From Thereva unica (lineage: Eukaryota; Arthropoda; Insecta; Diptera; Therevidae), in the NCBI GenBank assembly GCA_949987705.1, contig OX465282.1, forward strand, positions 89,144,070 to 89,208,069: 64,000 nt of DNA, in the 5' to 3' direction. The position numbers and the translations under genes are program-made. Shown here piece by piece: positions 24,641 to 35,200 of this stretch (positions are counted from its first letter, which is position 1; each line of letters starts with the position of its first letter). The notes beneath the pieces were generated by a model. It did no database searches. It was not told the origin of the DNA and was given only the letters and a program-made list of their open reading frames with translations.

Positions 24641-25001
24641 TAGTAGTTTTATTATGAGTGTTAGTGGGTTAGATTTATTACCTATTACTATTTAGTATCT
24701 CAGAACCTCACTCCTTTTTGGCAAAATGTTTTTCTAAAATCTCGATTCCAATCGCTCAAAAGTTCGAAAATGTGTAGGATTATCATCAGATATTGGTGAG
24801 GCTTTCAATTTCTCAGTTAGCTCGCTCTTCATGCATTTTAGGAACGGTGACCAGGTGTGTATTGCTCTCTGTATTTTTCTAGTTCACAAGAGGGATTTTT
24901 CTCCCAGGGTTCCCATTTCCGCCTGTTAATTCTCTTTTATCCTCTTCTGCACTCTTTGGATTTCTCTCGGCGTGCCCCCCGTGTTTTCTGAGACTGCTTC
25001 A
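24641..25001. other. Spacer, nothing recognised
   Basis: No supported gene or repeat. Confidence 0.4.
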
Positions 25002-25003
25002 TA

Positions 25004-25557
25004 AAGCCTGAAACAGAATCAACGCAGTGTGCAGTATGCAGTGTTTTTTACTGCTTGTCAAAAATTACGGCACTGCGTCTTATAACGAAATTAACGCAGT
25101 GCAGTGTTTGTCAAATCAAGTCAAACGACAAATTTGTTGTTAATTTCGAAAACATGGTGCGGAGAAATTTAAGAAATATTTTGTTATTGGCGGCTTTAAC
25201 AGTTTATAGACTCCAATGATGAGGAATTCTAGGATAAATATTGTTCAATTTGATCTTTTAAGTAATTTGTTAAAAGAAAAGCTATCGAAATGGTCCCAAA
25301 GAAAGCCAATAGTGCCGGAGTGTCGTTTAGCTATGACTTTAATGTATGTTATAAATATTATTAAAAAATATTGCAGAGAAAATATCTAACTAACCTCACA
25401 CTGCAGAGCAAATTTAGAATTTAGCCTAAACCTGCCGTGCAGTATTCTGCTGCTTACTGCGCTAAATGCAATTGTGTGCCGAGTAATAGAAAAGAACAAA
25501 ACCAAACTTTGACAGGCAGTGCAGTATACTGCACTTCATTGATTCTGTTTCAGGCTT
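25004..25557. mobile_element. Harbinger-like MITE, TA target duplication
   Basis: The 554-bp element has inverted ends AAGCCTGAAACAGAATCAA and TTGATTCTGTTTCAGGCTT flanked by TA on each side. Subterminal GCAGT(A)TGCAGTG-type words are also inverted. Inside, the plus frame from the ATG at 25216 reads INIVQFDLLSNLLKEKLSKW then PIVPECRLAMTLMYVIN. This resembles the region ahead of the DDE domain in PIF/Harbinger (HARBI1-like) transposases (pattern P-x-P-E-x-R-L-A-x-T-L). A 2-bp duplication is not the usual 3-bp TWA of PIF/Harbinger, so the superfamily call rests on the protein scrap. Confidence 0.75.
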
Positions 25558-25559
25558 TA

Positions 25560-26746
25560 CTCGGTACGCAGCATTTTTAAGCTAGAAACAGAAGTTTTCA
25601 TTGCGAGGAATGCGTGCGGCCGGCGGTCCCACAGTGTCGGCGTGTTTTCATTTATAATCCTCAAATCTAAGTAGCGAGTACATGTGTGTTTGTTTTGTGT
25701 GCTATTTCGAATGAGTCTGCATAGCAATGTGTTCACATTTCTTTACTATCTGTCACCAAATGCAACGCATGCACGATTGTATCTGCTCTCGTCTCCAGGA
25801 CTTAAGAGGCCATAAAATTTGGATGGGAAGAAAAATGAAAAAGGAGTGTGTGTGGAGTTCTGGGTTGAAAACAACAAAGATTCGGAGACATTAATTTTTA
25901 TTGACGATTTTTTCGGAGGATTTTGGTGAAAATTTGATAGGGTCGAAAGTATTATCGGGCCGGCCAGATCAGAAAGAAAAATTGTGTGGCACTAGCACAT
26001 TTGGGCGAGAATTTTTATGAACATAGTCGTTGTTACGAGGCGGTTTTTTGCTGGAGGCAGTTCCAAAGAAGAGGATATTGTGGTGCCAACCCCACGAAGA
26101 ACCGGGAAATAACGCCCTGGAGAAGGAGGCGGTGATGCTACCTAATGGGTATATAGGTCGACTCTAAAGATAGAAGTTCCTGCTGATGAAGAGCAAAGGT
26201 AACAGTTATTGTAGTTTAGTAGGTTAAAGAACGGTGACCAGAGGCCCCGAAACGAACCGGTGGGAGCCCCAACCCCGATATGGTAAGGTGGATAAGTCCC
26301 TCTCTAAATGTTTACTTTGCTGGAGAATAGGCGGTGGGACTGAGACAAGAAAAATTCACAGACGTACACCCAGCACAGGGCTTGGGTTAGTATCCTTTTC
26401 TACGGTCTCTTGCACGGCCCTATAAGGTCAGGACTCCCATGGAAGCAGCCCATATTATCGCCTCGAAGAAGATGCCGAATGCTGACTTATGAAGACATGT
26501 CTCAAACATACGTTAACTAATTTTGTTCATGCCCTGCTAGGGTACAATTTCCTTCTCTGTCGGGGGTTAGATGACTAGTAAACTAGAACTCCAAGAGAAA
26601 AAAAACACAATTGAAGCCAAACCAGGGAGGAAGATATCACCTTGTGTTATTAATTTGCGTTTTTGGTTTATTTTATAGTACAATATTTATATTACCATTT
26701 ATATTGATTTTTTTATTTTGGGTGTTACTTTGTTATAGTCTATTGT
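25560..26746. other. Spacer, nothing firmly recognised
   Basis: A moderately GC-rich stretch around 26040-26470 has short frames only. It could be an old transposon leader. No gene is supported. Confidence 0.4.
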
Positions 26747-26754
26747 TTTTGCAC

Positions 26755-27242
26755 CACTGACATATAATAATGGACTGCTCATCTGAAATTATTCCATACA
26801 AATCGATGGCACCCAAAAGTATAGTTGTCGCACTCATCCATAGACCCCCAAACTGACAAGTAAAAACAGACCGGATTTTATATTTTCCCTTTTGCACTAG
26901 TGATGTTTATATCTTTTGCTCTTTTCCCCATAGACCCCCGGATTTTGACATACAGAATGTCAGTTGCTAAAACAGGCGTTAAGAACTTAAACCAGATACA
27001 CATAAAATTTGCAAATTAATGAAAAAAAGGCATTTTAAAAGGTGAAAAAGTGAAAATAGTGTTTATTAATTTTTTTAAACAAAATATTTGTGTTGTTTTA
27101 ATGTTTTAAGTACGTATTTAAAAAAATGTAAATTTCAAAAGTGATTCCGGTGTTTACATGGAGTGAAAAAAGGTTTGTAGCCTATGGAACAAATTGGTGC
27201 CATGAAAAATTCCTCATGAGCTGTCCATTCTATATGTCAGTG
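26755..27242. mobile_element. MITE with CACTGACATATA ends and 8-bp TSD TTTTGCAC
   Basis: The inverted ends CACTGACATATA and TATATGTCAGTG enclose 488 bp. The direct repeat TTTTGCAC flanks both sides (26747-26754 and 27243-27250). Similarity of the arms continues for about 60 bases (TGGACTGCTCAT, GGCACC). Internally CATAGACCCCC occurs twice (about 26842 and 26930). An 8-base duplication is typical of hAT and P superfamilies. There is no transposase. Confidence 0.9.
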
Positions 27243-27498
27243 TTTTGCACATAGTACTTTATTAGTTAACAGGAGTTTACAACCGTATATTATTGAGCCT
27301 TCCCAGTTTTTCAAATAGGCATGATAGCCTAAATTGCTAAGTTTTTCCAGGATGGTTGGCGGGTTTCTCTCCGGGGCTCTCATTCTTTGATTTTTTGTGT
27401 TTGTGGCAGGTTCACTCTTTCCCAGAAAACCAACGGTGGCGCTCTAGGCTGAGCGAACGTTAACCTGGAATGGCCTGAAGAGGACTGGCACTGACATA

Positions 27499-27583
27499 GA
27501 GGTAAGTGGTGAACTATGAAGGTTTCGGCCCGGCCACACACCCCACGACCCCTCCGGCGAGCTAGCGTTACCGTGTGGCCGGC
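27499..27583 (+). repeat. Fragment of the same LTR-like repeat found at 59.1 kb
   Basis: AGGTAAGTGGTGAAC followed by GGCCCGGCCACACACCCC, ACGACCCCTCCGGCGAGC and CGTGTGGCCGGC matches the reverse complement of 59098-59182. The orientation agrees with the minus-strand LTR element proposed at the right end. It is probably a solo or broken LTR piece. Confidence 0.6.
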
Positions 27584-27599
27584 ATAACACCCCCCCTAA

Positions 27600-28170
27600 C
27601 AGTTATTTCGGCGGATTAGGGCGGGTAAGTTTTTTCGAATTTTTTTATGGCAGGGACTGCTTCCATGGTCAGCTTCTTCAGGGCTTCTGACTCATGGAGC
27701 AGAACCAAGCATAGTGGCGGCCAAAAATGCTATTACAGCATACCGCCATTGTGCCGGTACATCTTTGTAGTTAAAACGGCAACAAACACTGAAAAAACTC
27801 AACAAAATAATTTGGGAAGGGATGCGCGCATGCCGAATGAATAAAGTTAATTTATCTTTCTATGGGTTGAGCAGAGCTTTTAAATACATGTAAAGCCCCT
27901 GCTCAACAAAGGCAGTTTATTCAATATAATAAGCATAATTTTACTTTATTTATGCGAAATATTTCTCATTTCTAAATTTAAAATAATTAAAAAAAATTCT
28001 GAAAAAAATTCCTTTGAATAGATGAGCGTTTTCATCCAAAAACCGACAGTTCCCCGCAATCGCAAGCAACACAACCTCCCCGGGCAGAAGCGCGTATGCG
28101 ACTGGCAGGAAACGTCACAACAATCTAGTAATCAAAGTGATAAAAACACAAATTTCGCATTTTTTAGTAG
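27600..28170. other. Spacer, nothing recognised
   Basis: No supported gene or repeat. Confidence 0.4.
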
Positions 28171-28176
28171 AAATTA

Positions 28177-28990
28177 GGGGAGAGGTGGCATGAGAGGGAC
28201 ACGTATTGAAAGGGACAGTTCTAATTTCCGGAAAAATAAGAGTCGTCTCGAAACGACACTATTAGTGTTGTATGGCAGCCCCCATGAACATTCAATTGCG
28301 CCTAACTTAGCGCTCCTGTCATATATAAGATGGCGATGTCGTACATACGTTTTTAATTATACTCAAAAGTTATTTTTCGTTATCCTTTGGAATTTTTTTT
28401 TCAAATGCTGTAAATTGATTATTTATTTGTTTGCCATTGTTTATGATGGACTAGATACAGACAAATACAAGAACGAAAGGTCAGTAAAGTTTTATTTAAA
28501 ATTTTAGATTTTGTGGTTATGTTTTTAATTGGTGTATGATATTTATGAAAGGGACACAACGAACGGTTATAAACGAGACGTCCCTTTCATAACTGTCCCT
28601 TTCATTACTCGTATTTCATGCCGGTTTTACAGTAATAATTTATAAGACTAAAACAATCGGATATCAAAACATTAGTCTTACCGTACTTTCCTATATTTAG
28701 TATGTGTATAGCAAAGTTATAAGGAGATTTTTTGTTAATATTTCGTACTGTCCCTTTCATAAATTATCGCGCCCCTTTCAATACAGCCCGTTTATGAAAG
28801 GGACGAAAAACACATTTTTAAAAACATCGAAAATATTCAACTAAGAAGAAGGAAAGGCTACCTATTGCATTTTATTTCAATAGCAAAATAATGTAGACTT
28901 CCCATTCAGCTCCAACTTATTTAAAAAGTTATCTCATACATTTACTAGAGCCTCTACAACAAAAATGTCCCTTTCATACCACCTCTCCCC
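28177..28990. mobile_element. MITE with GGGGAGAGGTGG ends, packed with GAAAGGGAC motifs
   Basis: The ends are GGGGAGAGGTGGCATGA on the left and TCATACCACCTCTCCCC on the right, with TA on both sides, about 814 bp. The word TATGAAAGGGAC or a close variant occurs about nine times in both orientations (near 28187, 28206, 28545, 28584, 28599, 28751, 28771, 28793 and 28967). The 105-codon frame at 28190-28507 starts in the terminal repeat, resembles nothing known and is probably not a gene. It may be a remnant, because the AT-rich hydrophobic stretch lies in the unique interior. Confidence 0.82.
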
Positions 28991-28999
28991 TACTACAAA

Positions 29000-30440
29000 T
29001 TATTTCTGTAGCATATTTGTAAAATATAATAACCTTAAAATAAAAAAATATATAAAAACGGGTGTTTTTCAGTCATAATTTGTAAATTTTTTAAATAATC
29101 ATCCCCTTAAGTCCCAGAAAAATACACCTCCCTTTAGCAATACGCAGTCGCGACTGATTACATGGCAGCAAGTGATTTGATAGGAGGAGTTAACTGAAGC
29201 TTTTGTCTGAGATTTTAAACATTTTTAAGAGCTTAGCTGGGGAACATGCGCGGGATGTCACGGGGTTTGAAAACAACTATACATCAACAATTGAAAACAA
29301 CAATTTGACCGTGTATGGGGGCCTTTACTCTTCGTTCACTGAACGCTAGCTCAAAGCATGGTCATATGTGTTTCTGACCATTTCATGGCGTAGTGAAGCA
29401 ATGTTAATTTAAGCCTCATTCACGGAAAAAACGTTTTTCTGCGCTGCTATGTGCTCTCGTATACCAACAAGAAAGATGCGAGTCAAAGTTTATCAAGCCC
29501 GAACGATGGTAGCGGTTTATCAACTCATGGTATTTTGGTTCCGAGTTACTCCATCAGGATTGATGAATTCCATTCCCTATTCAACCCATCTCTTGTATAG
29601 CTTTAATGTCCGCTTTGTACTTTGATGTGGTATCCTGTATTTGTGACGCTCAAAGGATACTTCCTTCGCTACTGTAATGCTCTCTTATCGATTGAATGCC
29701 ACGCAATTTTTGACAAATAAGCCAAATGTCAATGGTTTTGTACACCGCCTAGTCACTTTATCCGGTCGCGGGTACTTTATCCTGATTCCTGGATTTGAAA
29801 AATACATATGTATGTAAGAGAAAAATCTTTCCAGAACATAGAGGAGGTGAGACTGCATTAGATGTCACTGAACTGGGAACACACTTGGGATAACTGCATT
29901 AAGTTTTGGGATAATGGAATTTATCTTACGGAAATATTGTTTGTGATATCAAAACTGTACCAGAAAAACAATAAAGAACTAACCACAAAAACAATAAAGA
30001 ACCAATTACTATCTATGCGCAACACGGCTCTAGTCGTCCATTGTCATACGGCTTGGTCATGGCATAAGTCTAACAAAACATTTTACCTTACACACATTAC
30101 AGTTATACAACTTCACAGGTGCATTGAAGTACTCTTAACGCCTCGAAATTCTGCTGAAATGCCCACAAGAATACCAACTGGACGTGGACATTCCTAGCGA
30201 CACGCTTTGAATCCTAATCGAAGTCGTCCAATGAATCACGAATGCCCAATAGGTATGCGAATGCCACCGTCGTTGTCGCTGGGGCTGCCATCGTCGCCAT
30301 TATATAACCCAGACAAATTGGTAAATGCCTTTGACTGAGTTCACCTAATTTTCGGCCCAATTTTCTTGCGCGGTTTGTTTTTAGCACGAAGGTAAATCAT
30401 GTCAATGTCAATTGATAACGAGTTAGTGGGAATAATTAAA
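29000..30440. other. Spacer before cuticular gene 2, nothing firmly recognised
   Basis: The 111-codon frame at 29862-30197 has no recognised domain, no splice or promoter support, and AT-rich, irregular composition. Confidence 0.4.
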
Positions 30441-30444
30441 ATAA

Positions 30445-30450
30445 TATAAA
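30445..30450 (+). promoter_or_regulatory. TATA box of cuticular gene 2
   Basis: AATATAAAAT lies 77-82 bases before the ATG at 30527, matching the spacing in the sister genes. Confidence 0.65.
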
Positions 30451-30526
30451 ATGAACTCTTGAAGGGAATTTTTTTGTATTCACGCTCGGGTTTCCAGTGG
30501 GAAAAGAAAATTCAAATTATTTGAAG

Positions 30527-31279
30527 ATGTTCAAGTCTGTAAGTTATGAATAAAAATAATTCTTCAGGAAATATGTTTTAACTGTGAAAATTTCGTTTTA
30601 GATTGTAGTTACTTTCGTTGCTTGTGTATCATGTGCGTTAGCAAATCCAGGGATACTAGCTCCTGTGGCTTACAGTGCACCACTCGTTGCTGCTCCTGCT
30701 TTTATTACATCATCCAATGCTCAAGTGGTTGCGAGAAACTATAATGGACTTGCAGCTCCTCTTCTAGCAGCATATACAGCTCCTGTAGCCTATACTGCAC
30801 CTATAGCAGGTGCTCCTTTAGCATATACTTCACCGGTAGCGAAACTTATCGCTGCACCAGTCGCCTACACCTCTCCAGTAGCTTACACCGCTCCAGTAGC
30901 TTACACCGCTCCAGTAACCAAATTGAGTGCTGCTCCAATAGCTACTGCACCAATAAGCTTTGTTGCACCATCTGCTAAATTAGTTGCTGCTGCTCCAGTT
31001 GTCGCTGCTCCTTTGAGAATCGCTTCAGCACCCGCGAAGCTTGTCGCAGCTCCAGTTGCTGCTGCTCCTTTCAGAATTGCTGCAGCACCCGCTAAGCTTG
31101 TTGCAGCTTCACCTGCAAGGTTGAGAGCTGCACCGGCAGTAGCTCCCAGTCCCGTAGATATTGCTGTCCCTGCTGCCAGATTAACAGCCAGTCCTGCACG
31201 TATCGCGTATGGTGCCCCGGCAAGGTTTGCGCCAGCACCACTAAAGTTCACTGCTGCAACTTCAGTTCGTCATAAGTGA
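30527..31279 (+). CDS. Alanine-rich cuticular protein 2 (two exons)
   Basis: Exon 1 (30527-30538) encodes MFKS before a GTAAGT donor. After a 63-bp intron ending CGTTTTAG, exon 2 runs 30602-31279 and gives about 229 residues. The signal peptide is MFKSIVVTFVACVSCALA, then NPGILAPVAYSAP. The block SSNAQVVARNYNGLAAP is shared with genes 3-5. The body differs from its sisters: it uses AYTAPVAYTAPV units and then basic AKLVAAP/FRIAAAPAKL units with K and R at regular spacing, which may matter for cross-linking or charge. There is no R&R motif. The role as a secreted cuticle structural protein is inferred from the family and cluster. The reverse strand is also open, which is a composition shadow. 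Confidence 0.88.
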
Positions 31280-31494
31280 TTAATCGGTCTGTAATCATAA
31301 TGAGGCTAAAGATTGACAAAATATATTATAGAATGAATTAAAAAATTAACAACAACAACTTTGTTTTAATGCTGAAAAAAATTGGGTTTGGAAATAGTTT
31401 GAAAATGTAAATTTTTAGAGTAGTGAGTTAGGTTAAGTAAAAGGGTCGTTAGATTGTTGATGCTTACTGAATGTATTAACACACTTCATTTTCT

Positions 31495-31749
31495 AAAGCT
31501 CGTTTATTCCCTTATGGGCCACAGGGTGGGAACTGTTGCCCTTCAGTGGACTTTGTTTTGTGTGATCTCCCAGTTGTTATGGCATCTGCTAAGAGGCTCT
31601 CCTCACGTTGTTTTAGTCTTTTAATATGGGACAAGACTGTACCTGCAATAAGTAATACACCGATGCTCTCCAGTTGTCGTATATTTTTAGGCTTGAGTAT
31701 ATTTCTATGGGCTTGAGTCGGTTTTCAGCAATTCTGGCGGAATGCCGAC
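31495..31749 (-). pseudogene. RTE family 1 fragment (copy 3, left part), target of the BEL insertion
   Basis: Bases 31500-31605 match the RTE 3' end at about 52750-52860 (tttattccc, gaactgttgcc-ttcag-ggact, tcacgttgtt). Bases 31615-31749 jump to the RT region at about 53815-54040 (atgggaca, gatgctctccagttg, caattctggcg). The RTE copy was therefore internally deleted before or after the BEL element landed in it at 31750. The other half resumes at about 39905. Confidence 0.75.
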
Positions 31750-32093
31750 TGTTTGCACAGCAAACAAAACTATAAGTATGCCACACGCGTCCGAGTCATT
31801 CATGTTGCTGACTCAATAATAAAATATAATTACGATCACCGCAACCACGCAACAAGTCAATAACTTATTGATTAATGTTGCTCTAATTAATAATATAAAA
31901 AAATGATTATGTTGCACAAATGTTAACATATAAATTAAGCTCTGGAAAATTAAAAAATTCAGTTGAGAACGAACAGCAACTCAAGTGTTTTCTTTAACCA
32001 AAAAAAAAACTGCTACTAAATTGATTAGGTTGTGCAGTCCTAATCACCCCGTACATACATACAACAGTCCAGCTCATACCAGTGAGCTATACA
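31750..32093 (+). repeat. BEL/Pao 5' LTR
   Basis: 344 bp, TG...CA ends, nearly identical to 39531-39873. It contains AT-rich stretches but no textbook TATA box. The left flank is ATGCCGAC of the RTE target. Confidence 0.93.
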
Positions 32094-32110
32094 TTGGTCC
32101 TTCGAGCCTT
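32094..32110 (+). other. Primer binding site of the BEL/Pao element
   Basis: TTGGTCCTTCGAGCC follows the 5' LTR directly. Its complement ends in ...GGACCA, as the 3' end of a tRNA would. The tRNA species is not assigned. Confidence 0.65.
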
Positions 32111-32208
32111 TGAAACGAATCACACCTACGCACAACTCGCACCGCGAGTTAAACAGTAAAAAAAAACAATAACATTAAGAACCGAATAACCGAGTCTGCA
32201 GTACCACG

Positions 32209-35200
32209 ATGGAGTCATTTTCGGAAATAACAGAAGAACAAAAGAAGCTTGGGGAAGCCATGTGCCGGGCCCTCTCAAATATGAAGAAAGACAGCAGTGG
32301 GAGGAAAGACAAGAACTATATAGAGAAGAGACTAGCGGAATTTGACAGTTCCTGGGGAAAATTCCAAGAAAACCACGCCTTTCTGGAAGGAATGAACAGA
32401 CCTTCGGAGCCGTATTTTATGCAGAATTTCTACAATCAAGTGAAAGCTAAATACGATGAAGCCAAGGAACTACTGAGGGAGTATCAACAAAAACTGAGCA
32501 AGCAGCTGGTCGAGACCGCAGCAAACACCTCAGAAGCAAACTTCAACTTAAAATTAAACGACGACATGGAGGAGAAGTCACTGCGTCTCAAGAAGCAGAG
32601 GGTCAAAATGAGCAACATTAGGAGACTACTTGCTGAGGTAGCAGAGAGAGGCCAAGCGAAAACCAAGACGTACTGCGAATTTAAAATCAAGCAGTTAACA
32701 ACGCAATGGGATGCTATACAAGAATTGCACGAAGAAATCATGACGTTTACCGAAGAGGAAGAGCTGTCGCATAAGTACTTCAAGGAGGAGCAATATGAAA
32801 CTCTTGAAGAAGCTTACCAAGAAACCATGATAGAACTACAAGATGTGATAGAAGAAAAAAGTCAGAGAGAGGATGAGGCAAAGACGAAACTACCACAAAT
32901 AAAAATTCCTAACTTTGACGGTGACTATAAGGCCTGGAAATATTTTGAAAATATATTCTGTAGACTAATCCACAACAACAAACGTTTAGGTAATGCTGAG
33001 AAAATGCATTACTTACAAACGTCACTAAGTGGTGAGGCGCACAAACTTATCCAACACCTGGCAAGCAGCGAATCCAGTTATGAAGCAGCATGGAGCCTAG
33101 TAACGACCAGATTTAATAATAAACGGAAAATATTCTCCACATTTTCCGATGCAATTCTGGATCAACCTACGTTAATCATCGATTCTGCCAAAGCAATAAA
33201 ACAATTGCATGACCAAATAAAAGAATGCCTACATGGAATCAACAGCCTACAACTAGAAACCCCACCCTGGGAACCCTTTATTGCACATATTATACGAAGA
33301 AAGATGGATCCAGAGACCTATAAAGCGTACGAGCAATCATTGAGCGATCCACGAGAGATACCACAATTAGAAGACATACTGAAGTTCTTGGAAACTAGAT
33401 TCCAAGCACTACAAGTAATTGCAGAGCCTAGGAAGAAAACTGAAAGCAGCCGCACCATAAACCATGGACAATCACGAAGTAACTACCAAATAAAGAATTA
33501 TTACACTACTACCACAAAGTGCCGATACTGTAATGGACAGCACAATATATACGTATGTCAAAAATTCAGAGTACTAAAATTAGCAGAGAAGCTCAACTTC
33601 GTCCGGCAGAGTAAAACATGTCCCAACTGTTTGAACCATGGAACGAACGACCCCTGCCACAGTCAAAGCCGATGCAACGTCTGTAAGCAGCAACACCATA
33701 CACTAATTCACCAAGAGGCAAAAAATCCAACAGCAAATCAAGAAAATTTACCGAGAGTAATGTCATCACACATTGCTACATCTAAACGCACAATTGAGTC
33801 ACACGTTGCAAGGAAATCTTGCAATGTAATACTGGCAACAGCACTAGTACGAGCCAAGACCGTAAGAAACACCTATGAGTATCTGAGAGCATTGGTAGAT
33901 CCCGGATCCCAAGTCACCTTCATAACCGAAAATTCGGCGCAAGCACTAGGAGTTCCAAGAATGAAAATATATTCAGAGATTTCAGGAATACACGAGAGCA
34001 ACGCTGGGACATCCCACAGAAAAATTCTAGTAGAACTCATTCCGAGATTTCCATCCAACTTTAAACTGCAGTGTGAAGCTCTAATACTTCCATCGCTGAT
34101 GAGCGACCAACCACAACAATATATCGTTAGCGAAGATCTTACCAGTTGGAGTAATCTCATTCTTGCAGACCCTACATACGATACCCCGGGACCAGTTGAC
34201 ATGATATTGGGCGCAGACGTATTTGGAGACATCCTAATGAACAGAATTAGAAAAAAGAAATGTGGAACGTTAGCTCAAAAAACTGAATTTGGCTGGATAT
34301 TGTCTGGACCAATCGAACAGAAAGAAGTAACCAGGAAAATCACATCCATGATTTCACGGGTAGATATCGACTCACAGCTTCGAAAGTTTTGGGAAATGGA
34401 AGAAACAGTAATGAGTCCACCTATGTCAGAGGAAAACAGAACGTGTGAAGAACAATTTGATCGAACAGTTAAACGAAATCCCAATGGCACGTATACAGTA
34501 CAAATTCCGTTCAAGCAGACAGAGGGGTTAGGAGAATCAAAACCAGTTGCAATAGCACGACTATATCAAATGGAAAAGCGGTTCTCAAAAAGCAAAACGT
34601 TGCGGGATGAATACAACAAATTTATGGAAGAATACTTACAACTGGGACATATGGTACTCATTGATCCCAAAGAACTTCAGTGCAATACACGTAACACATA
34701 CTACATGCCTCATCAAGCAGTCATCAAAGAAGAAAGCACGACTACCAAACTAAGAGTAGTTTTTGACGCCTCTACCAAAACAAGCACCAAGCTAAGCCTA
34801 AACGATTTAATGCACTGTGGCCCCAGACTACAACACGACCTACAGGACATTCTACTAAGATGGAGAAAGCATCAATATGTATTTAGTGCCGACAGTGCGA
34901 TTTTCAACAAGAGATAGCATTCAAGAATTTAAACTCACAACCGTGACATACGGAACAAAATCAGCACCTTACCTAGCTATAAAAACATTGCAAAAATTAG
35001 CACGCGATGAAGAAGAAAATCATCCAGAAGCAGCGAAAATAATTCTCAATGATTTTTACGTGGACGACATGATGTCTGGAACGTCTTCAATTCAGGAAGC
35101 AAAGTGGCTACAAAGTGAGCTGATCCAAACGTAAAAAGAAGGAGGGTTCAACCTTAGAAAATGGAGAAGCAACCACAGTGAACTAATTGATAATCTACCA

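Noticed and set aside
29862..30197. 111-codon frame as a host gene
   Set aside because: It has no promoter, splice sites, domain or compositional difference from the surrounding spacer.
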